Assembly (NCBI GenBank): GCA_029961045.1
Contig: JASBVN010000018.1
Span: 1 to 64,000 of the forward strand
Origin: Alicyclobacillaceae bacterium
GTDB taxonomy: Bacteria; Bacillota; Bacilli; Kyrpidiales; Kyrpidiaceae
Reading direction: 5' to 3'
Length of the DNA: 64,000 bases
Numbering within the stretch: the first letter of the stretch is position 1; the number at the start of each line of letters is the position of its first letter. Below, piece after piece: positions 38,091 to 49,865 of the stretch. The notes beneath the pieces were generated by a model, which worked only from the letters and a program-made list of their open reading frames with translations, did not search any database and was not told the origin of the DNA. The translations under genes and the position numbers were made by a program.

Positions 38091-38210
38091 GCCGACACCT
38101 CCTTCCCAACTCAAGTCCACAGGCCCGGGTGAATCCTCCGCATCCGGTCGACGGCCGGGGACGCACCGCCGAGGGGCCCGGCGTGAGGGCAAGCGCCCTT
38201 TCCGCCGCCC

Positions 38211-38468
38211 TCACGGACCGTCCTCGAGCAGGGCAGCCACCGCGGCGCCCACGTCGATGCCACACGCTTTTCCGAGCCGCCTCATGGAATCGACCCACGT
38301 GATCGGAACCCGGTTCTGCTCGCACAGGTCGATCACTCGGGACACGACATGCCGGTCCGCATCCTTGGCCACATAGACTTCCAGCGGCATCTTCTGTTCC
38401 AAGGCTTTTATCGTCTGATTGGTGCCAATTACGACCTTTCTGGCGCGCCGAATCCTGTCGTACGGCAT
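38211..38468 (-). CDS. ribosomal L7Ae-like protein (YbxF type)
   Basis: 85 residues from MPYDRIRRARKVVIGTNQTIKALE. L7Ae/L30e fold pattern with VYVAKDADRHVVSRVIDLCEQNRVPITWV; B. subtilis YbxF binds kink-turn RNA and sits on the ribosome. ATG 8 nt after GGAGG. First gene after rpoC in the str cluster, with its own promoter. Confidence 0.9.
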   Translation of the reverse strand: MPYDRIRRARKVVIGTNQTIKALEQKMPLEVYVAKDADRHVVSRVIDLCEQNRVPITWVDSMRRLGKACGIDVGAAVAALLEDGP

Positions 38469-38510
38469 CCAACCATCCTCCTTAGACACCGGCCGTGGAC
38501 ACACTCAGTT

Positions 38511-38540
38511 ATATTAACACCGCGCCGGAATCGGTGTCAA
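38511..38540 (-). promoter_or_regulatory. promoter of the ybxF-rpsL-rpsG-fusA-tuf unit
   Basis: TTGACA (38535-38540), 18-nt spacer and TAATAT (38511-38516) on the minus strand, between the rpoC stop and the L7Ae-like gene. Confidence 0.8.
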
Positions 38541-38551
38541 CTTGAGGCCGT

Positions 38552-41500
38552 TTAAGGTTCCGTAACGGTTTCCGCCTCGTCTTCCGCCGGCAGAACGTCC
38601 CCGGAACCCTCCCCCGCCTCTGCCGGCGGCGCCTCTTCTTCCAGTTTCAGATTCCGGTAACGGGCCATTCCCGTACCGGCCGGCACCAGCTTGCCGATGA
38701 TCACGTTTTCTTTCAAGCCGAGCAGCCGGTCCACCTTTCCCTTGATGGCCGCGTCCGTCAACACCCGCGTCGTCTCCTGGAACGAGGCCGCCGACAGGAA
38801 CGAATCGGTCTCGAGGGAAGCCTTCGTGATCCCCAACAGGGCCGGCCGGGCAATCGCCGGTTCTTTCCCCGCGGCAAAAGCCTGCCGGTTCGCCTCTTCA
38901 TAGTCCCGCAGATCGACGTAGGTTCCCGGCAGCAGATCGGTGTCCCCGCTGTCGACGATCCGCACTTTTCGAAGCATCTGGCGGATCATGACTTCAATGT
39001 GCTTGTCGTTGATGTCCACCCCCTGCAACCGGTACACCCGCTGGACTTCCCGGAGCAGGTAGTTCTGAACCCCTTTGAGGCCCTTGACGCGGAGCATGTC
39101 TTTCGGATCGACGGAGCCCTCGATCAGCTCGTCTCCGGCTTCCACCTTTTGACCGACGCTCACCCGGATCCGGGAACCGTAGGGAACGGCGTACACCTTT
39201 GTCTCCGTTTCCCCCGCGACCTCGATTTCGCGTTTGTCCTTGCCGTCCCGGATGTCGGTCACCGTGCCGTCGATTTCGCTGATGATGGCCTGTCCCTTGG
39301 GATTCCGGGCTTCAAACAGTTCCTGGACGCGGGGCAGACCTTGCGTGATGTCGTCCCCCGCTACCCCGCCGGTGTGGAAGGTCCGCATCGTCAATTGGGT
39401 CCCCGGCTCGCCGATGGACTGGGCCGCGATGATCCCCACGGCCTCGCCGATTTCTACCATTTTACCGGTGGCGAGATTCCGCCCATAACACTTGATGCAA
39501 ACGCCGTGGCGCGTCCGGCAGGTGAGAACGGTGCGGATGACTACCTTCTGAATGCCCGCCTCCACGATGGCCCGGGCTTTGTCTTCGTCGATCAATTCGT
39601 TCCGGCGCACAATGATTTCGCCGGTCTCCGGATGCCGGACATTCTGGAAGGCCACGCGGCCGTTGATCCGGTCGAACAGATCCTCGATCACTTCCCGTCC
39701 GTCCCGGATCTCGTCCACCTCAAACCCTTTGTCCGTTCCGCAGTCCTCCTCCCGCACGATGACATCCTGCGCCACGTCCACCAGCCTGCGGGTCAGATAA
39801 CCCGAGTCGGCGGTGCGCAACGCGGTGTCCGCGAGTCCCTTCCGCGCGCCGTGGGTAGAGATGAAATACTCGAGAACCGTCAACCCCTCACGGAAATTCG
39901 ACTTGATGGGCAATTCGATGATGCGCCCGGAGGGATTGGCCATCAAACCGCGCATCCCGGCGAGCTGAGTGATTTGCGAAACGTTACCCCGCGCCCCGGA
40001 GTTGGCCATCATGTAAATGGGATTAAACCGGTCGAGGGATTTTTTCATCAATACCTCGGTGAGGTCGTCCTTCGCCTTCGTCCAAATGGAGATGACCCGG
40101 TCGTACCGTTCCTCTTCGGTAATTAACCCGCGGCGGTATTGGGCCTGAACCGTTTGGACCTTCTTTTCCGCCTCTTCCAGGATCGCTTCTTTCTCCTCCG
40201 GAATAATGATGTCCGCCACGGAAATGGTGATGCCCGCCTTCGTCGAATAGCGGAATCCCAAGGTCTTGATCCGGTCCAGAATCACCGCCGTCTCCGTCGT
40301 GCCGTACTTCCGGAAACATTCGGCGATGATCGCCCCGAGGAACGATTTGACCACCGCTTCACTGGGCGGCAATTCCCGGATGCGCTCCCGGACGTCAACC
40401 CCCTTTTCGAAAATGAAGTAACGGTCCGGAATCCCTTTCAGGAGATTCTCCTTATTGCCCGTGTTGATGTACGGAAAGTCGGGCGGGAAAATTTCATTGA
40501 AAATCAGTTTGCCGACGGTGGTCATCAACAGGGCCTTTTGCTGGGCCTCGGTGAACGAGGTCTTATTCAGGGACGCCGCAGGGACGGCGATCCGGCTCTG
40601 GAGGGTCACCACCCCCTGCTCGTAGGCGGCGATGGCCTCGTTCGGGCTCGAGAAGACCCGCCCTTCCCCGGGGGCTCCGGGCTTCTCGATGGTCAGGTAA
40701 TAGCTGCCCAAGACCATGTCCTGGGTCGGCGTGACCACCGGTTTCCCGTCTTTCGGATTCAAAATGTTGTGGGCCGCCAGCATCAAGATCCGGGCCTCCG
40801 CCTGAGCCTCCGCCGACAACGGCACGTGCACCGCCATTTGGTCGCCGTCGAAGTCGGCGTTGTACGCCGTACACACGAGAGGATGGAGCTTGATCGCCCT
40901 GCCCTCGACGAGGACCGGTTCAAAGGCCTGAATGCCCAAACGGTGCAGAGTCGGCGCCCGGTTGAGCAGCACCGGGTGCTCTTTGATCACGTCCTCGAGG
41001 ACGTCCCAGACCTCCGGAGACACCCGTTCGACCTTCCGCTTCGCGCTCTTGATGTTGTGGGCCAGCCCCTTGTTCACCAATTCCTTCATCACGAAGGGTT
41101 TGAACAATTCCAGGGCCATTTCCTTGGGAAGGCCGCACTGGTACATCTTGAGTTCCGGGCCCACCACGATGACCGAACGTCCGGAGTAGTCCACCCGTTT
41201 TCCGAGAAGGTTCTGCCGGAATCGCCCCTGCTTGCCCTTGAGCATGTGGGACAGGGACTTCAGGGGCCGGTTGCCCGGTCCGGTGACGGGCCGGCCCCTT
41301 CGCCCGTTGTCGATCAGGGCATCCACGGCCTCCTGCAGCATCCGCTTCTCATTCTGGACGATGATGTCCGGCGCACCGAGATCCAACAACCGCTTCAGCC
41401 GGTTGTTGCGGTTGATGACCCGCCGGTAGAGGTCGTTGAGATCCGAGGTGGCAAACCGTCCCCCGTCCAACTGCACCATCGGACGCAGTTCGGGCGGAAT

Positions 41501-42199
41501 GACCGGAAGTACGTCGAGGATCATCCACTCGGGCCGGTTACCCGATTGGCGGAACGCCTCGATGACCTCCAGCCGTTTGATGGCCCGGTTCCGCCGCTGC
41601 CCCTGGGCGGTTTTCAGTTCTTCTTTGAGCTGTTCCGCCTCTTTGTCGAGGTCGATCTCTTGCAGGAGTTTTTTGATCGCCTCCGCTCCCATCCCCGCCT
41701 CGAAGGCGTAGCCGTACTTTTCCCGGTAGCTGCGGTATTCTTTTTCCGACAGCAGCTGCTTTTTTTCCAGCGGGGTGTCCCCGGGATCCGTCACCACGTA
41801 CGAGGCGAAGTAAATCACCTCTTCCAGCGCCCGGGGCGACATATCCAGGACCAAACCCATCCGGCTCGGGATCCCCTTGAAATACCAGATGTGAGAAACC
41901 GGGGCCGCCAGTTCAATATGGCCCATGCGCTCCCGGCGGACTTTGGCCCGGGTCACCTCGACCCCGCAGCGGTCGCACACCACGCCCTTGTACCGCACGC
42001 GCTTGTACTTGCCGCAATGGCATTCCCAGTCCCGAGTGGGACCGAAAATCTTTTCGCAGAACAGGCCTTCCTTCTCGGGCTTCAGGGTTCGGTAGTTGAT
42101 CGTTTCGGGCTTTTTGACTTCGCCATGGGACCAGGAACGAATCTTCTCCGGTGACGCCAGACCGATCTTCATGAATTCGAAGTTGTTGACGTCCAACAA
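38552..42199 (-). CDS. rpoC: DNA-directed RNA polymerase subunit beta'
   Basis: 1215 residues. N-terminal zinc finger ([23 protein letters not shown]), catalytic magnesium site [12 protein letters not shown], second zinc site ([13 protein letters not shown]), trigger loop/bridge helix region ([41 protein letters not shown]). C-terminus is acidic ([11 protein letters not shown]). No large lineage insertion. It follows rpoB by 34 nt. Confidence 0.99.
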   Translation of the reverse strand: MLDVNNFEFMKIGLASPEKIRSWSHGEVKKPETINYRTLKPEKEGLFCEKIFGPTRDWECHCGKYKRVRYKGVVCDRCGVEVTRAKVRRERMGHIELAAPVSHIWYFKGIPSRMGLVLDMSPRALEEVIYFASYVVTDPGDTPLEKKQLLSEKEYRSYREKYGYAFEAGMGAEAIKKLLQEIDLDKEAEQLKEELKTAQGQRRNRAIKRLEVIEAFRQSGNRPEWMILDVLPVIPPELRPMVQLDGGRFATSDLNDLYRRVINRNNRLKRLLDLGAPDIIVQNEKRMLQEAVDALIDNGRRGRPVTGPGNRPLKSLSHMLKGKQGRFRQNLLGKRVDYSGRSVIVVGPELKMYQCGLPKEMALELFKPFVMKELVNKGLAHNIKSAKRKVERVSPEVWDVLEDVIKEHPVLLNRAPTLHRLGIQAFEPVLVEGRAIKLHPLVCTAYNADFDGDQMAVHVPLSAEAQAEARILMLAAHNILNPKDGKPVVTPTQDMVLGSYYLTIEKPGAPGEGRVFSSPNEAIAAYEQGVVTLQSRIAVPAASLNKTSFTEAQQKALLMTTVGKLIFNEIFPPDFPYINTGNKENLLKGIPDRYFIFEKGVDVRERIRELPPSEAVVKSFLGAIIAECFRKYGTTETAVILDRIKTLGFRYSTKAGITISVADIIIPEEKEAILEEAEKKVQTVQAQYRRGLITEEERYDRVISIWTKAKDDLTEVLMKKSLDRFNPIYMMANSGARGNVSQITQLAGMRGLMANPSGRIIELPIKSNFREGLTVLEYFISTHGARKGLADTALRTADSGYLTRRLVDVAQDVIVREEDCGTDKGFEVDEIRDGREVIEDLFDRINGRVAFQNVRHPETGEIIVRRNELIDEDKARAIVEAGIQKVVIRTVLTCRTRHGVCIKCYGRNLATGKMVEIGEAVGIIAAQSIGEPGTQLTMRTFHTGGVAGDDITQGLPRVQELFEARNPKGQAIISEIDGTVTDIRDGKDKREIEVAGETETKVYAVPYGSRIRVSVGQKVEAGDELIEGSVDPKDMLRVKGLKGVQNYLLREVQRVYRLQGVDINDKHIEVMIRQMLRKVRIVDSGDTDLLPGTYVDLRDYEEANRQAFAAGKEPAIARPALLGITKASLETDSFLSAASFQETTRVLTDAAIKGKVDRLLGLKENVIIGKLVPAGTGMARYRNLKLEEEAPPAEAGEGSGDVLPAEDEAETVTEP

Positions 42200-42233
42200 G
42201 GGGCGCTCCTCCCTTTCCGCTGGGCTTCTCCCG

Positions 42234-45200
42234 TTAGTCCTCCACGGCTTCTCGCGTCTCGAGGTTCAGGTGCAGTTTGTCTTCCTCCTCGTCGTCCGAA
42301 TCCCGCATGACGATCTCCTGTTCGTCTTCCGAGAGGATCTTCACGTCCATGGCCAAACTCTGCAATTCCTTGATCAACACTTTAAACGATTCGGGAACGC
42401 CGGGTTCGGGGACATTCTCCCCTTTGACGATCGCTTCGTAGGTCTTGACCCGGCCGACTACGTCGTCCGATTTCACCGTCAGAATCTCCTGCAACGTGTA
42501 GGCGGCTCCGTACGCCTCCAGGGCCCAGACCTCCATTTCCCCGAACCGCTGGCCGCCGAATTGCGCCTTTCCTCCGAGGGGCTGCTGCGTCACCAACGAA
42601 TAGGGGCCGGTGGACCGGGCATGGATTTTGTCGTCCACCAAGTGAGCCAGTTTCAACATGTACACGTACCCGACGGTCACCCGGTTGTCGAACGGCTCTC
42701 CGGTGCGCCCGTCGTACAAAATCGTCTTTCCGTCCCGGGCCAAGCCCGCCTCTTCGAGCGCTTCGAATATGTCGTGTTCGTTGGCGCCGTCGAAAACCGG
42801 AGTCGCCATGTGCAGGCCGGTCACCTTCGCGACCATCCCAAGGTGGGTCTCCAGCACCTGCCCGATGTTCATCCGGGAAGGAACGCCGAGGGGATTGAGC
42901 ACAATCTCCACCGGCGTGCCGTCCGGCAAAAAGGGCATGTCTTCCTCCGGCAGGATGCGCGCGATGACGCCCTTGTTTCCATGGCGCCCCGCCATTTTGT
43001 CCCCTTCGGAAATTTTGCGTTTTTGAGCGATGTAGACCCGGACCAACTGGTTTACGCCGGGGGGCAGTTCATCGCCGTTTTCGCGCGTGAACACCTTCAC
43101 GTCGACGACAATCCCCGCGCCGCCGTGGGGCACCCTCAGCGACGTATCCCGCACCTCCCGGGCCTTTTCGCCGAAAATGGCGTGCAAAAGCCGCTCCTCC
43201 GCAGTCAGTTCGGTCATGCCCTTGGGCGTCACTTTGCCCACCAGGATGTCGCCGGCATAAATTTCGGCCCCGACCCGGATAATGCCCCGTTCATCCAAGT
43301 GGCGCAAAGCGTCCTCGCCCACGTTGGGAATGTCCCGAGTGATCTCTTCGGGGCCGAGCTTCGTGTCCCGGGCTTCACACTCGTATTCTTCGATGTGAAT
43401 GGAGGTGTACACATCTTCCTTGACCAATTTTTCGCTGAGCAAAATGGCGTCTTCGTAGTTGTATCCTTCCCACGTCATGAAAGCCACGAGAACGTTCCGG
43501 CCCAACGCCAGCTCGCCCTGGTCGGTGGCGGGTCCATCGGCGATGATGTCGCCCGCTTTGACAATGTCTCCCTTCCGGACAATCGGTTTCTGGTTGATAC
43601 AAGTTCCCTGGTTGGAGCGCACAAATTTGAGAAGTTTATATTTGTCCAGGTCGCCGGAAACGATGCGCCCGTCGACTTCCTCTTGAACCCGGATCCAGAT
43701 CTCGCTGGCCGTCACCCGCTCGACGACGCCGCCCCGCTTGGCGACGACACAGACGCCGGAATCTTTGGCGGCCTTGTGCTCCATGCCCGTGCCGACAAAG
43801 GGCGCCTCGGTCACCAACAGGGGCACCGCCTGACGCTGCATGTTCGAACCCATCAAGGCCCGGTTGGCGTCGTCGTTTTCCAAAAATGGGATCAACGCCG
43901 TGGCCACCGACACGACCTGTTTGGGCGAAACATCCATGTAATCGATGCGCGACCGCGGAAAAAGGCCGATTTCTTCCTTGTACCGCGCGATCACCTGTTC
44001 GTGTTTGAAACGCCCCGTCTCATCCAGTTCGGCGTTCGCCTGGGCAATGACGTAATTGTCTTCTTCGTCGGCCGTCAGATAATGAATTTCGTTCGTTACC
44101 ACCCCGGTATCCGGGTCCACCCGCCGGTAAGGGGTTTCAATGAACCCGTACTCGTTGATGCGGGCATACGTGGACAGGGAGTTGATCAAGCCGATGTTCG
44201 GCCCTTCCGGGGTCTCAATCGGACACATCCGGCCGTAATGGGAGTGGTGAACGTCCCGCACCTCGAAACCGGCCCGTTCCCGGGTCAGCCCTCCCGGTCC
44301 CAGGGCGGACAGACGGCGTTTGTGGGTCAATTCCGCCAGAGGGTTCGTCTGGTCCATGAACTGCGACAATTGACTCGATCCGAAAAACTCTTTGATGGCC
44401 GCGATGACCGGCCGGATGTTGATCAACGCCTGCGGCGTGATGGCGTTGGCGTCCTGAATGGACATCCTCTCCCGAACCACCCGCTCCATGCGAGACAGGC
44501 CGATCCGGAATTGGTTTTGCAACAATTCGCCCACCGAGCGCAGGCGGCGATTGCCCAAGTGGTCGATGTCGTCGACGTCCCCCACGCCGTGCAGCAAATT
44601 GATGAAATAGTTGATGGACGCGATGATGTCGGCGGGGGTCAAGTACTTGACGGACTTGTCGACCATGCCGTTGCCGATGACCTTGATGATACGCCCCTCT
44701 TCCAGGGGGCTGTAAATTTTCACTTCTTGGACCCGGATGACGTCGCCATCCACCACCCCGGAGGATTTGCGGTACTCCACCATGTTCATGCCCGCTTCAA
44801 TAGCCGGCACGATTTTGTCCAGGGTCCGGCGGTCCAGAACCTGGCCCTCCCGGGCGAGCACTTGGCCTGTGCGGGGATCCGTGAGGTCCTCCGCCAGCCG
44901 TTGGTTCAGGAGCCGGTTCTTGAGATGCAGTTTCTTGTTGATTTTATACCGCCCTACGTTCGCCAGGTCGTAGCGCTTCGGATCGAAAAACCGGGACGCC
45001 AACAGCGCCCGGGCGTTCTCCAAAGTCGGCGGTTCCCCAGGCCGCAGGCGGTCGTAAATCTCCAGCAGCGCCTTTTCCACGCTGTCGGTGTTGTCTTTGT
45101 CGAGGGTGTTGCGCAGGTATTCGTCTTCGCCGAGCAGTTGAAGGATATCGGCGTCGGTGGCGAATCCCAGAGCCCGCAACAGCACCGTCACCGGGATTTT

Positions 45201-45761
45201 GCGGGTCCGGTCGATTCGGGCGTAAAGCACGTCTTTCGTGTCCGCCTCCAGTTCCAACCACGCCCCCCGGTTGGGAATCACCGTCGCCCCGTAGGTGCGT
45301 TTGCCGTTCTTGTCCGCCTTCGCACTGAAGTAGACGCTCGGCGAGCGCACCAATTGGCTGACGATGACCCGCTCGGCTCCGTTGATGATAAAGGTGCCCG
45401 TCTCGGTCATCAGGGGGAAATCGCCCATAAAGACTTCTTGTTCTTTTACTTCCCCCGTCTCTCGATTGATCAGCCGCACTTTGACCCGGAGCGGCGCGGC
45501 ATAGGTCACGTCGCGCTCCTTGGCTTCCTCGACGGAATACTTCGGTTCTCCCAAGGTGTAGTCGACGAATTCCAGCACCAAGTTCCCGGTGAAGTCGGTG
45601 ATCGGCGAAATGTCTTGAAACATTTCGCGCAGCCCTTCTTCCAGAAACCACCGGTAGGAATTCTGCTGGATCTCGATGAGATTCGGCAAACTCAGAACCT
45701 CTTCAATCCGCGCGAAGGACCATCGTTTGCGACGTCCGTAATCAACCAACTGCCCGCGCAA
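42234..45761 (-). CDS. rpoB: DNA-directed RNA polymerase subunit beta
   Basis: About 1175 residues. The rifampicin region reads [31 protein letters not shown], the sensitive form. Other landmarks are [19 protein letters not shown] and the C-terminal [23 protein letters not shown] prefer the TTG giving (M)[12 protein letters not shown], since B. subtilis RpoB begins likewise with LTGQLVQYGR and AGGGG is 8 nt upstream; the ORF-track GTG is three codons earlier. A leader of about 190 nt precedes it. Confidence 0.98.
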   Translation of the reverse strand: MRGQLVDYGRRKRWSFARIEEVLSLPNLIEIQQNSYRWFLEEGLREMFQDISPITDFTGNLVLEFVDYTLGEPKYSVEEAKERDVTYAAPLRVKVRLINRETGEVKEQEVFMGDFPLMTETGTFIINGAERVIVSQLVRSPSVYFSAKADKNGKRTYGATVIPNRGAWLELEADTKDVLYARIDRTRKIPVTVLLRALGFATDADILQLLGEDEYLRNTLDKDNTDSVEKALLEIYDRLRPGEPPTLENARALLASRFFDPKRYDLANVGRYKINKKLHLKNRLLNQRLAEDLTDPRTGQVLAREGQVLDRRTLDKIVPAIEAGMNMVEYRKSSGVVDGDVIRVQEVKIYSPLEEGRIIKVIGNGMVDKSVKYLTPADIIASINYFINLLHGVGDVDDIDHLGNRRLRSVGELLQNQFRIGLSRMERVVRERMSIQDANAITPQALINIRPVIAAIKEFFGSSQLSQFMDQTNPLAELTHKRRLSALGPGGLTRERAGFEVRDVHHSHYGRMCPIETPEGPNIGLINSLSTYARINEYGFIETPYRRVDPDTGVVTNEIHYLTADEEDNYVIAQANAELDETGRFKHEQVIARYKEEIGLFPRSRIDYMDVSPKQVVSVATALIPFLENDDANRALMGSNMQRQAVPLLVTEAPFVGTGMEHKAAKDSGVCVVAKRGGVVERVTASEIWIRVQEEVDGRIVSGDLDKYKLLKFVRSNQGTCINQKPIVRKGDIVKAGDIIADGPATDQGELALGRNVLVAFMTWEGYNYEDAILLSEKLVKEDVYTSIHIEEYECEARDTKLGPEEITRDIPNVGEDALRHLDERGIIRVGAEIYAGDILVGKVTPKGMTELTAEERLLHAIFGEKAREVRDTSLRVPHGGAGIVVDVKVFTRENGDELPPGVNQLVRVYIAQKRKISEGDKMAGRHGNKGVIARILPEEDMPFLPDGTPVEIVLNPLGVPSRMNIGQVLETHLGMVAKVTGLHMATPVFDGANEHDIFEALEEAGLARDGKTILYDGRTGEPFDNRVTVGYVYMLKLAHLVDDKIHARSTGPYSLVTQQPLGGKAQFGGQRFGEMEVWALEAYGAAYTLQEILTVKSDDVVGRVKTYEAIVKGENVPEPGVPESFKVLIKELQSLAMDVKILSEDEQEIVMRDSDDEEEDKLHLNLETREAVED

Positions 45762-45966
45762 TGCCGTCACCCCTCACACCTTGTCGTGGCCTCCGCCGCC
45801 AATCCGGCGAAACGATCCCCAAAAACAAAAAATGGGTCGAAGTATAGGCGCGCCGCTTTTGATCCATCGTCCCGGTTGGTCATGATTTCCATTATCCAAT
45901 AGCGTTTTCCAATTCTTGAAGAAAATATGCGAAGGTGTTGGAGAAGATCCTAGTCCGCATTGTATA

Positions 45967-45995
45967 AAGATATCACAAGACAACAACCTAGTCAA
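45967..45995 (-). promoter_or_regulatory. promoter of rpoB-rpoC
   Basis: TTGACT (45990-45995), 17-nt spacer and TATCTT (45967-45972) on the minus strand. The -35 box overlaps the stop codon of the RsmC-like gene. The 200-nt stretch to rpoB holds no gene I can support. Confidence 0.6.
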
Positions 45996-46587
45996 CGGTG
46001 GAACAATACACGCGAAACCCCGCTCCCCGCGCCACATCTTCAACCGCCGAGAACCGGCGCTCCAATTCCCGTTTGAAACTGTCCGCCCCTTGCTTCTTTT
46101 GCACGACAGCCCAGAACTGCCCCCCCGGCCGCAGGTGACGAGCGGCCTCTTCCACCAACCGGTACACGACCTTTTTCCCGGCTCGGACCGGCGGATTCGT
46201 CAGGATCCGGTCGAACATCCTCCCCTCCAGGCATTCGAACCCGTCGCTGAGCAACACTTCGACGCGGTGGAGGCGAAGGCGCCGCGCGTTCTCCTTGGCC
46301 AGCTCCACCGCTCGCTCGTTGACGTCGGTCATGACCACCCGCAGGCGGGGGCGGAGCAGCGCTGCCGCAATGCCGATCGGGCCGTATCCGCACCCCAGGT
46401 CGAGCACATCCCCCTCTTCGGGGAGGTCCATCGCCTCGATCAGCAAGCGCGTCCCGTAATCGAGCCGGTTTCGGGAAAACACTCCGGCGTCGGTCATCAA
46501 CGACACGTCGAGCCCCCGGACCCGCATGGCGATGGCGCGCCTCGCCGAAACCGCCTTCGGCCGGGAAGAAAAGTAATGATCCGCCAC
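45988..46587 (-). CDS. class I SAM-dependent methyltransferase, RsmC-like (YbxB type)
   Basis: 199 residues from the GTG reading MADHYFSSRPKAVSARRA. SAM-binding motif I is VLDLGCGYGPIG; the catalytic-type motif is TNPPVRAGK. Members methylate guanine N2 in 16S rRNA (RsmC) or related RNA; the B. subtilis homologue ybxB sits at the same place between rplL and rpoB. GGGTGA lies before the GTG; the longer ORF-track start overlaps the rplL terminator and is rejected. Confidence 0.9.
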   Translation of the reverse strand: MADHYFSSRPKAVSARRAIAMRVRGLDVSLMTDAGVFSRNRLDYGTRLLIEAMDLPEEGDVLDLGCGYGPIGIAAALLRPRLRVVMTDVNERAVELAKENARRLRLHRVEVLLSDGFECLEGRMFDRILTNPPVRAGKKVVYRLVEEAARHLRPGGQFWAVVQKKQGADSFKRELERRFSAVEDVARGAGFRVYCSTVD

Positions 46588-46610
46588 TCCCGTCACCCCC
46601 GGAGATCGTG

Positions 46611-46650
46611 AAAAAACGGTCCTGCCCGGCAGCATTCGGCTCCGGGCAGG
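46611..46650 (-). terminator. Rho-independent terminator of rplJ-rplL
   Basis: CCTGCCCGG and CCGGGCAGG pair around a 12-nt loop and are followed on the minus strand by ACCGTTTTTTC. It lies between rplL and the methyltransferase gene. Confidence 0.92.
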
Positions 46651-46669
46651 ACGAATCGGCACCGGGACA

Positions 46670-47041
46670 TCACTTGATTTCGACGGTCGCCCCGGCTTCT
46701 TCCAGTTTGGCCTTGATCGACTCGGCCTCTTCTTTGGAGACCTTTTCCTTCACCGGTTTCGGCGCCCCATCCACCAGGTCCTTCGCCTCTTTGAGACCAA
46801 GCCCGGTGATTTCGCGCACCACTTTGATCACGTTGATCTTCGACGCGCCGGCCGCCGCCAAAATCACGTCGAATTCGGTCTGTTCAGCCGCCGTTTCGGC
46901 CGGACCGGCTCCCGCTCCGGCGACTACCGCCACCGGCGCCGCCGCCGTTACTCCGAACTCCTCTTCAATCGCCTTGACCAAATCGTTCAATTCCAGCACA
47001 GACATGCCTTTGATGGCCTCAATAATTTGTTCCTTGGTCAC
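46670..47041 (-). CDS. rplL: 50S ribosomal protein L7/L12
   Basis: 123 residues: N-terminal dimerisation helix pair ([23 protein letters not shown]), Ala/Gly hinge, and the factor-binding C-terminal domain ([28 protein letters not shown]). GTG start with GGGAGGG upstream. Forms the ribosomal stalk with L10. Confidence 0.98.
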   Translation of the reverse strand: MTKEQIIEAIKGMSVLELNDLVKAIEEEFGVTAAAPVAVVAGAGAGPAETAAEQTEFDVILAAAGASKINVIKVVREITGLGLKEAKDLVDGAPKPVKEKVSKEEAESIKAKLEEAGATVEIK

Positions 47042-47068
47042 GCCGTATCCCTCCCAAAATCAAGATGG

Positions 47069-47584
47069 TCACGCTTCGGCCGGCGACGCGCCTTCGCCCT
47101 GTTCCTTCCGTTCGGCCACCTGTTTGACGGCATAGGCAAAATTCCGCATCGGCGCCTGGAGCACGCTGAGCAACATCGACAAGAGCCCTTCTCGAGACGG
47201 CAACTGCGCCAAGGCGTCCACACCGGCGGCGTCCACCGGCTTTCCTTCGATCAAACCGCCCTTGATCTCGAGGGCTTTGTGGTCCTTTGCAAACTCGGTC
47301 AAAATCTTGGCAGGGGCGACGACATCGCCAAAACCGAAAGCGATCGCCGTCGGCCCGACGAGATGTTGATCCAGGGCTTCCAGCCGGGCCGCCTGGGTCG
47401 CCCGGCGGGTCAGCGTGTTTTTGACAACCTTGAACTCGACTCCCGCCTCGCGGAGACGCTTCCGGAGTTCCGTCATTTCCGCCACGTTGAGCCCCCGGTA
47501 ATCGGTGATGATCGCCGCCTTGGCTTCGCGGAATTTCGCCGTCAATTCCTCAACCGCCCGCACCTTTTCTTCCCGAACAGCCAT
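47069..47584 (-). CDS. rplJ: 50S ribosomal protein L10
   Basis: 171 residues from [21 protein letters not shown], with [30 protein letters not shown]. Base of the stalk. GGAGGTG precedes the ATG. The leader carries an L10-binding RNA and an attenuator, so expression should follow free L10(L12)4 levels; the longer ORF-track start reads through the attenuator and is rejected. Confidence 0.98.
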   Translation of the reverse strand: MAVREEKVRAVEELTAKFREAKAAIITDYRGLNVAEMTELRKRLREAGVEFKVVKNTLTRRATQAARLEALDQHLVGPTAIAFGFGDVVAPAKILTEFAKDHKALEIKGGLIEGKPVDAAGVDALAQLPSREGLLSMLLSVLQAPMRNFAYAVKQVAERKEQGEGASPAEA

Positions 47585-47615
47585 CTCTACACCTCCCCCT
47601 CCACCCGAAACCACG

Positions 47616-47639
47616 AAAAAAGCCTCCGCAGACGGAGGC
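47616..47639 (-). terminator. attenuator in the rplJ leader
   Basis: GCCTCCG and CGGAGGC pair around a short loop and are followed on the minus strand by TTTTTT, about 30 nt before rplJ. It is the expected terminator arm of the L10 leader switch. Confidence 0.88.
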
Positions 47640-47694
47640 GACGACGGCAAACGCGGGCCCGGGACGCTTGGAACATTCCGGTCCTTTGGTTTGC

Positions 47695-47770
47695 ATTTCG
47701 CGCCTCGGCAGGATGATTAAGCGTCCTGCGGACGCCCCTGCTGTCTACGGCGTGGTTCCGATGCAGTTTT
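47695..47770 (-). ncRNA. L10 leader (ribosomal protein L10 autoregulatory RNA)
   Basis: The minus strand reads CCACGCCGTAGACAGCAGG ... CCTGCCGAGGCG, the paired core known in L10 leaders of Gram-positive bacteria. In known cases L10(L12)4 binds this RNA and favours the downstream attenuator. Confidence 0.85.
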
Positions 47771-47808
47771 GACCGGCACAACCGGCACACACCCCGACGC
47801 GCCACCCC

Positions 47809-48510
47809 TCACCGGGCTGCTGCGATCTGCAGCGGATTGACCCGAATGCCGGGCCCCATCGTCGAGGTCACCGTGACATTGCGGATGTATTGTCCCTTTG
47901 CGCTCGCCGGCTTCGACTTCTGAACGGCGTCCATCAGGGCGTGAAAGTTCTCCACCAGCTTTTCGGTATCAAAGGATACTTTGCCGATGGGAGCATGTAT
48001 ATTCCCGGCCTTATCGACGCGGTATTCGATCTTACCCGCTTTGATCTCTTTCACCGCGCGTTCCACATCAAAGGTCACGGTGCCGGTTTTGGGATTGGGC
48101 ATCAGGCCCTTGGGTCCCAAGATCCGTCCAAGGCGGCCCACCGCCCCCATCATATCCGGCGTCGCGACCGCCACATCGAACTCCAGCCACCCTTTCTGGA
48201 TGCGTTCAATCAGTTCTTCGTCCCCGACGACATCGGCGCCCGCGGCCTCGGCCTCCTTCGCCTTTTCCCCTTTGGCGAACACCAGGACCCGCACCGATTT
48301 ACCGGTGCCGTGCGGCAACACCACCGTGCCCCGGACCTGCTGATCCGCCTTTTTCGGATCGACGCCCAGCCGGACGGCCACTTCCACCGTCTCGTCGAAC
48401 TTAGCCGTGGCGACCTGTTTCACCAGCGCCAAGGCTTCCTCCGGCTCGTACAGCTTGTTCCGGTCGACCAACTTCGCGGCTTCTGCATAACGCTTGCCCA
48501 CACGCGCCAT
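47809..48510 (-). CDS. rplA: 50S ribosomal protein L1
   Basis: 233 residues from [21 protein letters not shown], with [18 protein letters not shown] and the C-terminal [12 protein letters not shown]1 forms the mobile stalk beside the E site. The ATG has GGAGGATG upstream; the ORF-track start overlaps rplK and is too long. Confidence 0.98.
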   Translation of the reverse strand: MARVGKRYAEAAKLVDRNKLYEPEEALALVKQVATAKFDETVEVAVRLGVDPKKADQQVRGTVVLPHGTGKSVRVLVFAKGEKAKEAEAAGADVVGDEELIERIQKGWLEFDVAVATPDMMGAVGRLGRILGPKGLMPNPKTGTVTFDVERAVKEIKAGKIEYRVDKAGNIHAPIGKVSFDTEKLVENFHALMDAVQKSKPASAKGQYIRNVTVTSTMGPGIRVNPLQIAAAR

Positions 48511-48563
48511 TCCGTCATCCTCCTTCGTGGTTCGGCGGTCTCGCGAACCTCCCACGACACACC

Positions 48564-48989
48564 TCAATCCTCAATCACAATTCCCATACTGCGGGCCGTG
48601 CCCTCGATCATGCGCTCGGCCGCCTCCAGGGATGCCGCATTGAGATCCGGCATCTTCAATTCCGCGATTTCGCGGATTTTTGCCCGTTTGACGACCCCGA
48701 CTTTTTTCTTGTTCGGCTCTCCGGAACCCCGCTCAATGCCGGCGGCCTTTTTCAACAAGTCGGAAGCCGGAGGCGTCTTGGTTTCAAACGTGAAGGAACG
48801 GTCTTCGTATACGGTGATCACCACCGGGATGATCATGCCCGCCTGGTCGGCCGTCCGGGCGTTGAACTCTTTACAGAACCCCATGATGTTGACCCCCGCC
48901 TGACCCAACGCCGGCCCCACCGGCGGAGCGGGAGTCGCCTTGCCGGCCGGAATCTGCAACTTCACCACTTTAATGATCTTCTTGGCCAA
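48564..48989 (-). CDS. rplK: 50S ribosomal protein L11
   Basis: 141 residues; (M)[35 protein letters not shown] from a TTG start with GGAGG upstream. The thiostrepton-site prolines are intact. It sits between nusG and rplA. Confidence 0.98.
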   Translation of the reverse strand: MAKKIIKVVKLQIPAGKATPAPPVGPALGQAGVNIMGFCKEFNARTADQAGMIIPVVITVYEDRSFTFETKTPPASDLLKKAAGIERGSGEPNKKKVGVVKRAKIREIAELKMPDLNAASLEAAERMIEGTARSMGIVIED

Positions 48990-49030
48990 CGCTTCTCACC
49001 TCCTTCGCCAGCCGTCGGCGGCAACCGCCT

Positions 49031-49588
49031 TCACATCTTCTCCACTTGGGAAAAATCCAACTCCAAAGGGGTTTCTCGCCCGAACATCGACACGAGGACT
49101 TTGACCTTCTGCTTTTCCGGGTACACTTCTTCCACACTGCCTACAAAATCGGCGAAAGGCCCATCGATGACCCGTACCGCGTCCTTGACCCGAAGATCGA
49201 TTTTCTGGCGGGGTTCGTCCATGCCCATCTGTTTGAGAATCGCCCGCACCTCCGTCGGGTGCAGGGGAACCGGCTTCGACCCCGCGCCGGAAGATCCGAC
49301 AAACCCCGTCACTCCGGGAGTGTTGCGAACGACGTACCAGGAATCGTCGGTCATGATCATTTCGACCAAAACGTATCCCGGGAAGACTTTTTTCATGACC
49401 GACCGCTTCTTGCCGTTCTTTACCTCAATCTCTTCTTCGGTCGGAACCAAGACGCGAAAAATCTTGTCGCCCATGTTCATCGACTGGACGCGCTTTTCGA
49501 GGTTGGTCTTGACCTTGTTTTCAAACCCGGAGTAGGTGTGTACGACGTACCACCTTTTTTCCAGTTCCTCCATAGAAACCCGGGGCAA
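49031..49588 (-). CDS. nusG: transcription termination/antitermination protein NusG
   Basis: Up to 185 residues: the NGN domain (KRWYVVHTYSGFENKVKTNLEKR) and C-terminal KOW domain (KDAVRVIDGPFADFVGSVEEVYPEKQKVKVLVSMFG). Couples RNA polymerase to ribosomes and affects pausing. Start uncertain: the TTG at 49588 has GGAGG 10 nt upstream, whereas the ATG at 49573 (MEELEKRWYV) resembles family starts but has no close ribosome binding site. Confidence 0.95.
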   Translation of the reverse strand: MPRVSMEELEKRWYVVHTYSGFENKVKTNLEKRVQSMNMGDKIFRVLVPTEEEIEVKNGKKRSVMKKVFPGYVLVEMIMTDDSWYVVRNTPGVTGFVGSSGAGSKPVPLHPTEVRAILKQMGMDEPRQKIDLRVKDAVRVIDGPFADFVGSVEEVYPEKQKVKVLVSMFGRETPLELDFSQVEKM

Positions 49589-49618
49589 AGCGCCCCAACC
49601 TCCCCTGCGGGTGATGTC

Positions 49619-49840
49619 CTACCTCGTCCCCAAACCGATCGCATTGAGGAACAAGGAGAAAAGAAGATCGAAGAGATAGAGAAGAACGGCCATGACCAAC
49701 ACCGTCGTGATCACGACGATCGTATAACTCACCAATTCCTGGCGGTTGGGCCACCGAACCCGTTTCAGTTCCCCGATCACGTCCCGAAAATATCCGATGA
49801 CGCGAGACGACCCCGTCCGCAAAGCCTGTACGAATCCCAT
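49619..49840 (-). CDS. secE: protein translocase subunit SecE
   Basis: 73 residues with the conserved amphipathic region ELKRVRWPNRQELVSYTIVV and one C-terminal membrane helix, the small Gram-positive form. It stabilises SecY. Between rpmG and nusG. Confidence 0.96.
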   Translation of the reverse strand: MGFVQALRTGSSRVIGYFRDVIGELKRVRWPNRQELVSYTIVVITTVLVMAVLLYLFDLLFSLFLNAIGLGTR

Positions 49841-49865
49841 CGTCGACCTCGCAATCCCCAGGCCC

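Noticed and set aside
40139-42154. 671-aa plus-strand ORF antisense to rpoC
   Set aside because: Shadow of RpoC with low-complexity composition; no ribosome binding site or family motif.
42096-45902. 1268-aa plus-strand ORF antisense to rpoB
   Set aside because: It is a GC-skew shadow: the minus strand encodes full-length RpoB, and the antisense product is a His/Arg/Pro-rich string without motifs.
45774-46043. 89-aa minus-strand ORF in the rpoB leader
   Set aside because: Overlaps the methyltransferase end and the rpoB promoter; no ribosome binding site and an odd composition.
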